Assembly: GCA_963754045.1 (NCBI GenBank)
Contig: CAVWEN010000001.1
Span: forward strand, 1 to 64,000
Length of the DNA: 64,000 nt
Source of the DNA: JALZKA01 sp963754045
GTDB lineage: Bacteria; Actinomycetota; Thermoleophilia; Solirubrobacterales; 70-9
Direction of reading: 5' to 3'
The notes below the pieces were generated by a model. The model was not told the DNA's origin. It worked only from the letters and a program-made list of their open reading frames with translations, and ran no database searches. Position numbers and translations under genes: made by a program. The first letter of the stretch is position 1. Every line of letters begins with the position of its first letter. Of this stretch, positions 17,807 through 26,263 are shown in pieces.

Positions 17807-18466
17807 TCACTCAAGCAAGCCGCGGCGCATCGCCTCGGCGACCGCGGCGGCGCGATCGGAGACGCCCAGCTTTTCGTACAGCGTGTGTAGGTGGCTCTTG
17901 ACGGTGGTCGGGCTGAGGTGGATCTGCTTGCCGATCTGGGGGGCGGAGAGCCCGTCGGCGATCAGCCTCAGCACCTCTGCTTCACGAGGGGTCAGGTCGG
18001 GTCGACCGTCCTCGCGCTCGCGCTCCCGGATCTCGCGCGCCAAGCCGGCCTGGACTTCCTGAGCCAGCGCTGTGCCACCGCGGGCGACGGTCACGATGGC
18101 GTCGCAGATCTCCTGGCGCGAGGACTCCTTCGAGAGGTAACCGCGCGCGCCCTCGGCAACGGTTCGGTAGGCCAGCTCGGACTCCATGAACGCCGAGAGG
18201 AAAAGCACCTCGCCGGGCACGTCGTCGCGCCGCAGCGCGCTCAGCACCTGCGTGCCCTCGAGGCCCGGCATCCGGATGTCGAGCACGGCAACGTCCGGCG
18301 TGAGCTCACGAATCAGATCCAGCGCCTCGCGACCATCCGCCGCTTCCCCTACCAACTCGAGGTCGGGGCGATCCTTGACGGCACGGACGATTCCCTCCCG
18401 GTAGATCGGGTGATCATCGGCCACGATCACCCGCACGCGCGCCGATTGTGAGTCCGAGGCGGCCAT
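17807..18466 (-). CDS. NarL/FixJ-family response regulator
   Basis: This 219-residue two-domain regulator has a receiver with the acidic pair VADDHP, phospho-acceptor Asp63 (VLDIRMPG) and the conserved Lys in YLSKES. The C-terminal LuxR-type helix-turn-helix (LTPREAEVLRLIADGLSAPQ, then SPTTVKSHLHTLYEKLGV) is complete. ATG 18466 is chosen over a longer frame to 18541 because TAGACT lies 8 nt upstream. It is followed by its kinase gene. The signal and regulon are unknown; one candidate target is the neighbouring glycan-priming transferase, inferred from position only. Confidence 0.9.
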   Translation of the reverse strand: MAASDSQSARVRVIVADDHPIYREGIVRAVKDRPDLELVGEAADGREALDLIRELTPDVAVLDIRMPGLEGTQVLSALRRDDVPGEVLFLSAFMESELAYRTVAEGARGYLSKESSRQEICDAIVTVARGGTALAQEVQAGLAREIREREREDGRPDLTPREAEVLRLIADGLSAPQIGKQIHLSPTTVKSHLHTLYEKLGVSDRAAAVAEAMRRGLLE

Positions 18467-18488
18467 GGGCAGCGAGTCTACGTCCGGG

Positions 18489-19874
18489 TCAGGACTGCAG
18501 CGCGTCGAGGACAAAGCGCTCGTCCGGGACGCGCTGCTCAAGCCCCGCGTCGCGGATCGCGCTGGCGACGGTCTCGAGCATGATCATCACGTCGAGGGCG
18601 AGCGAGCGGTGCTTGAGGTAGTAGAGGTCGTGGCAGACCTTCCATGCGCTTCCGGCCTGCGTGCCCGAATAGCCGCAGCGCACCTGGGCCCAGCCGGTGA
18701 TGCCGGGCTTGACCAGCTCGCGGCGGTCGTAAAAGGGAATCTGCCACTCGAGGTCGGCGACGATTTCGGGAACCTCCGGCCGCGGCCCGACCAGTGTCAT
18801 CTCGCCGCGCAGGACGTTCCAGAGCTGCGGCACCTCATCGAGATGGGTGCGTCGCAGCACTCGCCCGACCGGTGTGACTCGCGGATCACCGGCACCCGAC
18901 CAGCGTGCGCCCTCGCTTTCGGCGTCCAGGCCCATCGTCCGCAGCTTCACGATCTCGAAGGTGCGCCCGCGCTGGCCGACGCGCACCTGGCGAAACAGCA
19001 CCGGCCCGCGGTCGCCCAGCTTCACGGCAATCGCAGCTGCCGCCACGGCCGGCGCGAACACCGCGCCGGCTATCAGGGCGAAGACGACGTCCACCGCGCG
19101 CTTCAGAACCGGCGAGGCCGCGTGGTAACGCGGATGCATCAGGTACTGAAAGAAGGCCGAGTTCAGCGTCGCGATCGGCACGTGGCCGAACAGCTCCTCG
19201 AAGAGCTGGTTGACGCCGATCATCCGAACATCCTGGCCGAGGCAGGCGGCCGCGACGCGGTCCACCACCCCGGGTATGCCTTTGGCTGGGCTCCGTGCGT
19301 CGGCGGCCTGCACCAAGAGGTCGATTCTGTGCCCGCGCGTGATCGCGGCGAGGTCGTCGAGTGAGCCGAGCGACCCGGTCGCCTGCTTGCCGGGCGAGAT
19401 GAAGCCCACGACCCGGTAGCCGCGGGTCCTGGTCAGCTCGAGCTCGCTCGTCAGCGACGCTGCGATCGCGGCATTACCGATCACCGCCACCCGAGCGACG
19501 AGGCTTCGGGACTGGCGCCGAGCGCCATAGGCGACGACCGCTGTGACGAAGAGGCCCGCTAGCGCCGCGACGCCGACGCCCAACGGATCGAGCGGGCTGA
19601 GCGCGAGGGAAACGAGGTATGCGAGGAGACCGCCCGTAATCGGGATCAACGCCCGGATCGCGAACCCGGCGATCGGGGTGAGGTGCATCGGGTGGCGCCG
19701 AGGCTCGAGGGCATTGGCGGACAGCAGCGTGCAAGCGAAGATCAAAACGGCCGCGCCGATGCCGAGATGCGAGAGGGCGACCCCGCCGGCCGCAGCGGCG
19801 GGCGCGTATCGAATAGCGGCACGCGCGTATACGCGCTGTGCCTGAAGGGCCCCTAGGCGGCTGCCATCGCCCAA
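18489..19874 (-). CDS. Undecaprenyl-phosphate sugar-phosphate transferase (WcaJ/WbaP type)
   Basis: This 461-residue polyisoprenyl-phosphate hexose-1-phosphate transferase should start a surface glycan by loading the first sugar on the lipid carrier. Four hydrophobic segments fill the first 115 residues. A CoA-binding-like Rossmann region follows (VARVAVIGNAAIAASL). The C-terminal Bac_transf domain has KRAVDVVFAL, FRQVRVGQRGRTFEIVKLRT, LRRTHLDEVPQLWNVLRGEM, LVGPRPE and VKPGITGWAQV. The only start codon before the first helix is TTG 19874, which overlaps the end of the small gene upstream by 22 nt. It may prime the polysaccharide built by the island starting near 27 kb, which is inferred because they are 7.5 kb apart. 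Confidence 0.85.
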   Translation of the reverse strand: MGDGSRLGALQAQRVYARAAIRYAPAAAAGGVALSHLGIGAAVLIFACTLLSANALEPRRHPMHLTPIAGFAIRALIPITGGLLAYLVSLALSPLDPLGVGVAALAGLFVTAVVAYGARRQSRSLVARVAVIGNAAIAASLTSELELTRTRGYRVVGFISPGKQATGSLGSLDDLAAITRGHRIDLLVQAADARSPAKGIPGVVDRVAAACLGQDVRMIGVNQLFEELFGHVPIATLNSAFFQYLMHPRYHAASPVLKRAVDVVFALIAGAVFAPAVAAAAIAVKLGDRGPVLFRQVRVGQRGRTFEIVKLRTMGLDAESEGARWSGAGDPRVTPVGRVLRRTHLDEVPQLWNVLRGEMTLVGPRPEVPEIVADLEWQIPFYDRRELVKPGITGWAQVRCGYSGTQAGSAWKVCHDLYYLKHRSLALDVMIMLETVASAIRDAGLEQRVPDERFVLDALQS

Positions 19875-20134
19875 GGCAGATCCCCGACCTCGTACTCCAG
19901 CGGCTGGGAAGAGTCGGGGGATACCCAGAGCCTCAGCTCGAAGCCGTCCTTGGCTTCGAGCTGAGACGTCTGAGTACGGGACAGGGCGCCGATGTGGACC
20001 CCGATACTGTCGAGGGCCCTAGCGTCCAGTTCGTCGTCAAGGGGCGCGTAGGACTCCGGCACGGTCTCCTGGACATCTTGTCCTGGCCGGAGAACCGGCG
20101 CGATACGGGGGCTGTGGTCCGATGTTGCACCCAT
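19853..20134 (-). CDS. Hypothetical small protein (93 aa), uncertain
   Basis: This ATG-started frame fills most of the only gap above 300 nt without a firm gene (19875-20280). The predicted protein is acidic and soluble, ends with EYEVGDLPWAMAAA, and contains plausible secondary structure (LDDELDARALDSIGVHIGAL, GFELRLWVSP). The TTG start of the sugar transferase lies inside its last codons, as in a coupled pair. Codon third positions are less GC-biased than in neighbours, and I recognise no domain, so it could be non-coding. Confidence 0.4.
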   Translation of the reverse strand: MGATSDHSPRIAPVLRPGQDVQETVPESYAPLDDELDARALDSIGVHIGALSRTQTSQLEAKDGFELRLWVSPDSSQPLEYEVGDLPWAMAAA

Positions 20135-20243
20135 GTGAGTCCCACCCGGATCCCAAGACGACGGGGGTTAGGGGGGGGTCAAATAAGCTTCAACGTCCCG
20201 GGTACGCAGAACATCATCCGACCGGTTGATCGGTGGGATGAAG

Positions 20244-20269
20244 CCCAGTCCATCGATCGGAGGACTGGG
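20244..20269 (-). terminator. Hairpin downstream of the MBL-fold hydrolase gene
   Basis: CCCAGTCC (20244-20251) and GGACTGGG (20262-20269) form a perfect 8-bp stem with a 10-nt loop, 12 nt beyond the stop of the minus-strand hydrolase gene. No T-run follows, so termination would need Rho or be inefficient. Confidence 0.4.
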
Positions 20270-20280
20270 TCGCGGCCCGC

Positions 20281-20994
20281 CTACAGCTCGTGGGTCTCGC
20301 CCGGAGCGAGAACAACAACCTCGGACGACGTGCTCGACTCGACCTCGTGCTTGAACACGTCGGTGTCGACCTTGATCGGTGGGAACGTGTCGTAATGGCA
20401 CGGGATCACGGTGCCGGCGGCGGTTAGGCCCGCTGCATAGGCAGCGTCCGAGGCATCCATCGTGTAGTGCCCTCCGATTGGCAGGATCGCCACGTCGATT
20501 GGTGTCCGCGCCGCGATCAACTGCATGTCACTGAACAGGCAGGTGTCGCCCGCGTGGTAGACGGTGACGCCGCCGATGTTTATGACCAGGCCCGCCGCCA
20601 TTCCGACAACCGTGCCGGTGGTCGGGCTGAATGGCGACTCGGCCGACCCGGGCAGCGTGCTTGTGTGCAGCGCCTGGACGAGCTTCACCCAACCCCAATC
20701 GAACTCGACCGTGCCACCCAGGTTGGGGTCAAAGGTTTCCTCCACGCCCTGCTCGCCGAGCCAGTTGGCGATCTCGACCACGGCGACGGCGACCGCGCCG
20801 GTGCGCTTGCAGACCTTGACCGCGTCGGCGATGTGGTCGGCATGCCCGTGGGTGATGAGCACATGGGTCGCATCCACCTCATCGGCGGTGTGGACGGCGG
20901 TGGGATTGTTGGGCTTGAGGAACGGGTCGACCAACACGCGGGCCGAGCCATCGGATAGCTCAAAGCAGGAGTGGCCGTGGAACTTGATCTCCAT
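20281..20994 (-). CDS. UPF0173-type metal-dependent hydrolase (MBL fold)
   Basis: This 237-residue metallo-beta-lactamase-fold protein matches the UPF0173 family in length and order of motifs. MEIKFHGHSCF is at the start, with metal-binding HGHADH at residues 49-54. VYHAGDTCLF and PIGGHYTMD follow, and CHYDTFP supplies late metal ligands. The family hydrolyses an unknown substrate. Its ATG overlaps the stop of the preceding small gene (TGATG), forming a two-gene unit. Confidence 0.88.
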   Translation of the reverse strand: MEIKFHGHSCFELSDGSARVLVDPFLKPNNPTAVHTADEVDATHVLITHGHADHIADAVKVCKRTGAVAVAVVEIANWLGEQGVEETFDPNLGGTVEFDWGWVKLVQALHTSTLPGSAESPFSPTTGTVVGMAAGLVINIGGVTVYHAGDTCLFSDMQLIAARTPIDVAILPIGGHYTMDASDAAYAAGLTAAGTVIPCHYDTFPPIKVDTDVFKHEVESSTSSEVVVLAPGETHEL

Positions 20995-21248
20995 CAGGGA
21001 GTCCTTTCGTGGTCGTCGTCGGTCTGGGTCAACTCCTCGTGCAGCGCCCAGCCCACCGCGACGCCGACCAGCATTCCTGAGAGGGCCTCTTCGCTCGACC
21101 AGTCACCGTCCTCGAGGGCCTGCGCGAGGATGCCTGGCAGCTTCGGCGCGGCTACCGCGACGATCGCCTCAGCAGCGCGGAAGCGCTCGGGATCTTCGAG
21201 GGCGCTGATCGCCGCGTCGATTTCCTGCTGGGAGTAAGCGGCGTGCAC
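20994..21248 (-). CDS. Hypothetical acidic protein, 84 aa
   Basis: This small helical protein (YSQQEIDAAISALEDPERFR, then AVAAPKLPGILAQALEDG) has no recognised domain. The GTG start is fixed by TAGGTT exactly 7 nt upstream (plus coordinates 21256-21261). The next gene starts within its stop codon, so it is cotranscribed with the UPF0173 hydrolase. Ordinary codon use and the good promoter make it likely to be a real gene. Confidence 0.7.
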   Translation of the reverse strand: MHAAYSQQEIDAAISALEDPERFRAAEAIVAVAAPKLPGILAQALEDGDWSSEEALSGMLVGVAVGWALHEELTQTDDDHERTP

Positions 21249-21261
21249 CGGCCGAAACCTA
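21246..21261 (-). promoter_or_regulatory. Leaderless promoter overlapping the upstream stop codon
   Basis: The minus-strand -10 TAGGTT (21261-21256) has as its first three bases the TAG stop codon of the upstream GNAT gene. Seven nucleotides later the GTG at 21248 begins. Transcription would start at the start codon. Confidence 0.5.
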
Positions 21262-22020
21262 CCGCCGCTCGTACATGCGCAGCGAGAAGTACGGCCGGTA
21301 GCCGAGCTTTGCGTAGATGGGTTCCCCCATCGCGGAGGCCTGCAGAGACGACGTCGTCTGACCCCGTGCCCTGGCCTCCGCCATCGCGACGGCCATCAGG
21401 CGGGTGCTCAGTCCGCGGCCCTGGAACTCGGGCGGCGTGGCAACGAAGTAGACCCCGGTGTCGTCTCCGGCGTCCGCGAAGGTAAGCCCGCAGGCTGCCT
21501 CACCGTCCACCAGTGCCCTGTACCAATGCACCTCGAACCCTTCCGGCGGTGGCCCGAATGCCGCCGCGATGCCGTTCTCGCCCTCGATCTTGTAGGCGCG
21601 GTCGTTCAGCTCTCCCAGCTCGGCGGGCGTGATCTCGTGATCCCAAACCAAGTCGCCCAGATCAGGAGGTTCGAAGGTGTCGAGGTCGGCGACCATCGCG
21701 GTTGGCGTGCCATCGAGCTCGTGGCCGTGCTTGGAGAGCAGTTCCGCGGTCTGATCGTCGAACTCCGGGGTCCAGACCGTCCAGGCCGCGACACCCGCCG
21801 ACTCGTAGGCAGCGGCGACCTCGTCATAGGCGTGCTCGAGGTCTGCCGCCGACGCGAAGGCCACCCCGTTCGCGATCGAGCGCTCCGGCAGCGCCGGGAC
21901 TACGGAAGCGGTTACTCCCTCCTGCTCGACGACGAACGCGCCTGGGCTGGCGGCTCCGAGCCAGCGCAACCAATGCGTTAGCGCGCGCACCTGGATGGCT
22001 GCCACTTCGTCCCGTTTCAT
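21259..22020 (-). CDS. GNAT-family N-acetyltransferase, two-lobed
   Basis: This 253-residue protein has its GNAT core in the C-terminal half. VYFVATPPEFQGRGLSTRLM is the beta-4 strand with the acetyl-CoA loop Q-G-R-G-L, followed by LGYRPYFSLRMYERR at the end. The first 120 residues form a divergent GNAT-like lobe (AFVVEQEGVTASVVPALPER, WTVWTPEFDDQTAELLSKHG). No acceptor can be named. The start overlaps the stop of the O-methyltransferase (ATGA), so the two are coupled. Confidence 0.82.
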   Translation of the reverse strand: MKRDEVAAIQVRALTHWLRWLGAASPGAFVVEQEGVTASVVPALPERSIANGVAFASAADLEHAYDEVAAAYESAGVAAWTVWTPEFDDQTAELLSKHGHELDGTPTAMVADLDTFEPPDLGDLVWDHEITPAELGELNDRAYKIEGENGIAAAFGPPPEGFEVHWYRALVDGEAACGLTFADAGDDTGVYFVATPPEFQGRGLSTRLMAVAMAEARARGQTTSSLQASAMGEPIYAKLGYRPYFSLRMYERR

Positions 22021-22685
22021 CGCTTGCGAAGTATCGTCAGGCCGTCGGCGATTCCGACCATCGCGAGGTCCACTCGGTCGTCCCCGACCAAGCGCGTGTT
22101 GAGTTCGCGCAGCGCAGCTACGGAGTCACGCCAGCCCTCGGACACCTCGTCGTCGGGCTTGGCGATCTGGCCGCCGCCAAGGACGTTGTCGAGCAGGATC
22201 AGGCCCCCGGTGCGGGTCCGCGCCAGCGCGAGCTCGTAGTAGGTGTGGTAGCCGGACTTGTCGGCATCGATAAATACGAGGTCGAAGCTCTCGCCTTCCG
22301 GAAACGCCTCCAGGGTGCGCGCGGCCGGCCCGATGACGATCTCCGCCCGGTTGGACACCCCAGCGGCCTCGAAGTTCCGCGCCGCGATCGCCGCGTACTC
22401 CTCACTCGACTCGAGGCACAGCAGGCGCCCACCGTCGGCCAGTCCGCGGGCGATGCAGATCGCCGAGTAGCCGGTAAACGTGCCGATCTCAAGCGCCTCA
22501 CGGGCGCCAATCGAGCGCGCCAGCAGCGTCATGAAAGCGCCCTGGTCGGGGGCAATCTGCATTTCCGCTACGTCGCCCATCGCCGCGGTCTCGTCCTGGA
22601 CTCGGGCCAGCGCCTCGTCCTGGCGCGATCCGTGTGCCACGAGGTAGTCGTGCAGACGTTCGTCGAGGACCGTGTACTTGCTCAT
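22017..22685 (-). CDS. SAM-dependent O-methyltransferase (caffeoyl-CoA OMT family)
   Basis: This 222-residue class I methyltransferase shows motif I EIGTFTGYSAICIARGL, the acidic motif II LCLESSEEY and DLVFIDADKSGYHTYYE, whose Asp residues bind the divalent cation typical of cation-dependent catechol OMTs. LILLDNVLGGG and LRELNTRLVGDDR complete the family pattern. The start is ATG 22685, four nt after the stop of the zinc-ribbon gene. The acceptor is unknown, likely a catechol or small phenolic. Confidence 0.88.
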   Translation of the reverse strand: MSKYTVLDERLHDYLVAHGSRQDEALARVQDETAAMGDVAEMQIAPDQGAFMTLLARSIGAREALEIGTFTGYSAICIARGLADGGRLLCLESSEEYAAIAARNFEAAGVSNRAEIVIGPAARTLEAFPEGESFDLVFIDADKSGYHTYYELALARTRTGGLILLDNVLGGGQIAKPDDEVSEGWRDSVAALRELNTRLVGDDRVDLAMVGIADGLTILRKR

Positions 22686-22689
22686 CGGC

Positions 22690-23493
22690 CTAGGCGCCGG
22701 CGCTACCGCGACGACCGAGTCCGGCGCTGAAGCCGCACAGCCCGCCGACGATGACTCCGGCCAGGCCAGCCCAGGGGTCGGCGAAGCTCTCAACGAGCGG
22801 CAGCGCCAGCAACACGACGGCGGCGATCCCCACGGCGATCGGGTCGTAGGAGGAGTCGGGGTCGGCGCGGCGCTCGGGCTCGCGCGCTGTCACGTAAGCG
22901 GTCAGCACCCCTAGCGCGATCGCGTTCCCTCCGGCCGCGATTGGCAGCCCGTCGCCGAGCGCCGAGTCGATGCCGTCTGCGGCGAGCATCCCAAGCGCCC
23001 CGCACGCGATCGCCAGCAGCAGGATCGGTACCGAGCCGATCTGCCGCTCAAGCGGCTGCATGAAGATCGCGATGGCCAGGCCACAGACGAAGAGGTAGCC
23101 GCCATCGTCGTAGACGAACGGGGCAGCCGCGTAGCGCCAGAACTCGCCGCCGGGCGGGCCGATGATCGCGCCGAGGTCGACCACCGTGAGATCGGCCGCC
23201 GGGCGCAGAACGAAGAGCAGGGCCGGAATCAGCAGCATCAGGCCGGTGGCGTAGGGGCGAGTCGCCGGTTCCTCGATGCGCTCGCTGCGATCGATCCGCT
23301 TCGATCGGCGAGCGGCGTCCTTTCGCATGCGCTTCTCGCGCCGGCCCTCGCGCATCTTGATCTCGTCGCCCTCGCGCTCGAGCTTTGGCGCGCGCTTGCG
23401 GATCCGCGTGCCGCAGTAGGGACACTCGGTCACATAAGGGCTCACCTCGGAGCCGCAGTTGCGACAGACGACGCTCAACTCGGGTGCGGCCAT
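22690..23493 (-). CDS. Zinc-ribbon rhomboid-like membrane protein, catalytic residues apparently lost
   Basis: This 267-residue protein begins with a four-Cys zinc ribbon (CRNCGSEVSPYVTECPYC). A highly charged helix follows (about 45-80), then about six membrane segments. The membrane part aligns by eye with rhomboid proteases: FWRYAAAPFVYDDGGYLFVC replaces the usual 'WRLLT..FLH.g..HL..N' and MQPLERQIGSVPILLL the 'g..LE...G' element. In AAGGNAIALGVLTAY the catalytic Ser of GxSG is Asn. WAGLAGVIVGG has Gly where the catalytic His is expected. It is therefore probably an inactive rhomboid. ATG 23493 is chosen; the longer frame to 23715 runs into the ligase gene. Confidence 0.75.
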   Translation of the reverse strand: MAAPELSVVCRNCGSEVSPYVTECPYCGTRIRKRAPKLEREGDEIKMREGRREKRMRKDAARRSKRIDRSERIEEPATRPYATGLMLLIPALLFVLRPAADLTVVDLGAIIGPPGGEFWRYAAAPFVYDDGGYLFVCGLAIAIFMQPLERQIGSVPILLLAIACGALGMLAADGIDSALGDGLPIAAGGNAIALGVLTAYVTAREPERRADPDSSYDPIAVGIAAVVLLALPLVESFADPWAGLAGVIVGGLCGFSAGLGRRGSAGA

Positions 23494-23506
23494 ACGCCCT
23501 TGATTA

Positions 23507-24613
23507 TCACTGAGCGACGACGAGGCCCTCGATAACGGCTCGCAGGTCCCCCGTCTCCTCGAACCGGGCAAGCTGACGCCGGGCGCCGGTGCCCTCGGCG
23601 ACGATCTCGTGGACGGTCTCGAGGTGCGGTGCGCAACCGAGGGCCTCGGCGTCCTCGGCCAGTTCGTCCAGCAGGCGCATGGCCAGCTCGACCGCGGGCA
23701 CGTGGTGGCCGGCACGAAAGTCCACCAGCTCGCCCTCCATTCCGCGCAACGCCGCCCGGACCTTGTTGTCGTCGATCAGCTCGCTCGGGTACTCCACGAG
23801 TGGCTCCTCGGCGTCGTAGAGATTCGAAAGGCGCCGGGCGAGCGAGACGGTGAGCCCAGCCAGCGCCATCGTTCCCGCAAGCGAAGTCTGCTGGTCACAG
23901 ATCCGAGTTTCGACCGTGCCCAGGTTCGGATGCGCGCGGACATCCCACCAGAGGTAGGTGTAGTCCTCGATCGCTCCAGCCCGCATCATCAGCCCGACCC
24001 GGTGCGAGTAGATCTCCCAGGTGCCGTAATGGGGCGGGATGCCGGCACGCGGAAAGGCGCGGAAGACGGGGGTACGGGCCGACTGCATGCCGGTGTCGTG
24101 ACCCCGCCAGAACGGCGAGTTGGCCGAGAGCGCCAGCAGCAGCGGCAGGTAGCGGCGGATGCCGTCGGCCACGTAGATCGCACGGTCGGCGCCCTCGATC
24201 GCGACGTGAATGTGAGTGCCGAAGATCAGTTCACGCCGGGCGATGTAGCCGAGGTCGGCAATCAGCTCCTGGTAGCGCGGGTTGCTCACGACCAGCTGGT
24301 CCTCCCAGCGCGCGGTGGGGTGGGTGCCCGCGGCCCCCAGTGCCAACCCCCGTTCGGCCGCCAGCCCGGTCATCGTCCCGCGCAACTCGGCCAGCTCCGC
24401 GCCGGCCTCGGTGACTCCCGCGCAGGGCCTGGTGGCGATCTCGAGCACCGACTGGAGCAACTCGGGCTTGACCTGCTGCTTGAAACTCGCGGGCACCGCT
24501 CCGAGCAGGTCCTCGATCGCGGGCACGAGCTCCAGCGTGTCGCCATCGAGGATCATCAGCTCCTCTTCGATGCCGACCGTAAACGGTGGTCCGGTGAAGT
24601 TGTGTTCGATCAT
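23507..24613 (-). CDS. Carboxylate-amine ligase, YbdK/GCS2 family
   Basis: This 368-residue protein belongs to the glutamate-cysteine ligase type 2 (YbdK) family, an ATP-dependent carboxylate-amine ligase. Family marks are FTVGIEEELMILD near the start, SVLEIATRPC, ELIFGTHIHVAIE, YGTWEIYSHRVGLMM and TVETRICDQQTSL. In Actinomycetota homologous enzymes work in gamma-glutamyl or mycothiol-unrelated pathways, so the exact substrate is open. It is divergent from the aldolase gene with 45 nt between start codons. Confidence 0.85.
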   Translation of the reverse strand: MIEHNFTGPPFTVGIEEELMILDGDTLELVPAIEDLLGAVPASFKQQVKPELLQSVLEIATRPCAGVTEAGAELAELRGTMTGLAAERGLALGAAGTHPTARWEDQLVVSNPRYQELIADLGYIARRELIFGTHIHVAIEGADRAIYVADGIRRYLPLLLALSANSPFWRGHDTGMQSARTPVFRAFPRAGIPPHYGTWEIYSHRVGLMMRAGAIEDYTYLWWDVRAHPNLGTVETRICDQQTSLAGTMALAGLTVSLARRLSNLYDAEEPLVEYPSELIDDNKVRAALRGMEGELVDFRAGHHVPAVELAMRLLDELAEDAEALGCAPHLETVHEIVAEGTGARRQLARFEETGDLRAVIEGLVVAQ

Positions 24614-24645
24614 TCGAAGTCGCTCAACGGATGGCTGGGCCGGGG

Positions 24646-24658
24646 TAGTATCAGCGCA
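24646..24658 (+). promoter_or_regulatory. Leaderless -10 of the aldolase gene
   Basis: TAGTAT at 24646-24651, then the 7-nt spacer CAGCGCA, then ATG at 24659. No ribosome-binding site precedes the ATG. A -35 is not obvious. Confidence 0.6.
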
Positions 24659-25579
24659 ATGGAACTGAAGACGGCCACTGCCCAGAAATCGCTGCTCGAC
24701 ACCCTCTCACCCGGCAAGCGCGCGCGCTTGCACCGGCTCCTCTACGAGTTCGGCCCGGGTAACGGCACCCTGATGCTCCTGCCGATCGATCAGGGGATCG
24801 AGCACGGACCCCGTGACTTCTTTCCGAATCCGGCCTCGAAGGATCCCGAATACCAGTTCCGACTCGCGGCCGAGGCCGGCTACTCCGCGATCGCCTGCCA
24901 GATCGGAATGGCCAGCCGCTACTACCCCGACTACGCCGGCAGGGTGCCACTGATCCTCAAGGTCAACGGTAAGACCGACATCCCCTCCTCCGACGACGCT
25001 TTCTCGACCTGCAACGCATCGGTCGAGGACGCCGTGCGCCTCGGCGCAGACGCCGTGGGCTACACGCTCTACGTCGGCTCGCCGCGCCAGGACCTCGATC
25101 TGGAGCAGTTGCGCACCGTGCGAGCCGACTGCGAGCGCTACGGGATGCCGCTCATCGTCTGGTCCTACCCGCGCGGTGCCGCGCTCGACGCCAAGGGCGG
25201 GCAGACCACGTTCTACGCGATCGACTACGCCGCCCGGATGGCCATGGAGATGGGCGCCGACGTGGTCAAGCTCAACATGCCGAAGATCGACCCGGAGAAA
25301 GACAAGCTCACCCAGCCCCCGTACAACGAGATGGACGTGAGCCAGGAGGATGCGATCCGCCAGTGCGTGGAATCCGCCGGCCGCTCGCTGGTGGTCCTCT
25401 CGGGCGGCTCGAGGGTGGACGACGACCAGCTCCTCCAGCAGACCCGCTTCATCATGGAGGCGGGTGGATCCGGCGTGATCTACGGTCGCAACGTGTGGCA
25501 GCGCGAGTGGTCCGAGGCGCTGGAGATCGTGCAGCAGATCAAGGAGATCATGCTCTCGTCGGTCTCGCGCGTCCCGTAG
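24659..25579 (+). CDS. Fructose-bisphosphate aldolase, class I (DhnA/archaeal type)
   Basis: This 306-residue class I aldolase cleaves fructose 1,6-bisphosphate through a Schiff base. Lys204 in DVVKLNMPK is the likely Schiff-base residue. LLPIDQGIEHGPRDFF, GADAVGYTLYVGS, MPLIVWSYPRG and VVLSGGSRVDDDQL are characteristic phosphate-binding and active-site segments. The start is set by the leaderless promoter; a much longer upstream frame is antisense to the ligase gene. Class I DhnA-type enzymes are common in Actinomycetota lacking class II Fba; whether one exists elsewhere is unknown. Confidence 0.9.
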   Translation: MELKTATAQKSLLDTLSPGKRARLHRLLYEFGPGNGTLMLLPIDQGIEHGPRDFFPNPASKDPEYQFRLAAEAGYSAIACQIGMASRYYPDYAGRVPLILKVNGKTDIPSSDDAFSTCNASVEDAVRLGADAVGYTLYVGSPRQDLDLEQLRTVRADCERYGMPLIVWSYPRGAALDAKGGQTTFYAIDYAARMAMEMGADVVKLNMPKIDPEKDKLTQPPYNEMDVSQEDAIRQCVESAGRSLVVLSGGSRVDDDQLLQQTRFIMEAGGSGVIYGRNVWQREWSEALEIVQQIKEIMLSSVSRVP

Positions 25580-25645
25580 CTGTCGGCCCGCAGGTTTTCG
25601 CCCAGGGAGGCACGTCCGTCCGGCCTGGGGTTGATCTTGGGCGCG

Positions 25646-26170
25646 ATGCGGATTCGCGGCGCTCCAAGCTTCGGCAGCCTGCTGCTGCTCGTCCTCGGCC
25701 TCGCGCTGCTGGCCATCAAGGGCTGCGGCACGCCGGCCCCCGGCGAACGCGAGGGCGAGGCGCTCCCGCCTCGCATCAACGCGGTCGTCGTCCGGGTAGT
25801 CGACGGCGACACGATCGAGGTCGAGATCGGCTCACGGACCGATTCGGTGCGCTACATCGGCGTGGACACGCCGGAGTCGGTCGCCCCCGGCCAGCCGGTC
25901 GAATGCTTCGGCAAACGCGCGAGCGAGTACAACCGCCGCCTCGTCGAGGGCGAGCGCGTGCGCCTGGTGCTGGGTGCCGAGCGGCGCGACCGCTACGGGC
26001 GCCTGCTCGCCTACGTGTATCTCGATGGCCTGTTCGTCAACGCGGAACTACTCCGGCGGGGTCTGGCCGAAACCCTGACCTTCGCCCCCAACGACGATTT
26101 CGCCCTGCGCTTCGAGCGCATCCAGCAGGCCGCCGCGAATGCCGGAAGGGGACTCTGGGGGCGCTGTTAG
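25646..26170 (+). CDS. Staphylococcal-nuclease-like thermonuclease, exported
   Basis: This 174-residue SNase-domain protein has an N-terminal hydrophobic segment (FGSLLLLVLGLALLAIKGC). Cys30 could be a lipidation site, although Lys at -2 is unusual. The nuclease core has VVRVVDGDTIEVEI (Ca-binding Asp), VRYIGVDTPES (catalytic Arg) and ERRDRYGRLLAYV (second Arg and Glu region). It should degrade DNA or RNA outside the membrane. ATG 25646 is chosen over TTG 25631. The gene follows the aldolase after 66 nt. Confidence 0.85.
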   Translation: MRIRGAPSFGSLLLLVLGLALLAIKGCGTPAPGEREGEALPPRINAVVVRVVDGDTIEVEIGSRTDSVRYIGVDTPESVAPGQPVECFGKRASEYNRRLVEGERVRLVLGAERRDRYGRLLAYVYLDGLFVNAELLRRGLAETLTFAPNDDFALRFERIQQAAANAGRGLWGRC

Positions 26171-26189
26171 GCGTGGTTGTGCCGAGTAT

Positions 26190-26213
26190 CACTAGCGTAG
26201 TGCGATTATTTTG
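26190..26213 (+). terminator. Short hairpin with T-rich tail after the nuclease gene
   Basis: CACTA-GCG-TAGTG (26190-26202) is followed by CGATTATTTTG, an unusually AT-rich patch for this genome. It lies 20-45 nt beyond the nuclease stop, so an intrinsic terminator is plausible though the stem is only 5 bp. Confidence 0.4.
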
Positions 26214-26263
26214 TTAGCGAACACTTGTTCTCATGCCGATTGGGTGCTAGCCTGCCCCGTTCA

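Noticed and set aside
19838..20395. Plus-strand frame of 185 codons
   Set aside because: It spans the end of two minus-strand genes and a hairpin, has no domain, and ends in Ser/Thr-rich noise. The minus-strand 93-codon frame is slightly more plausible.
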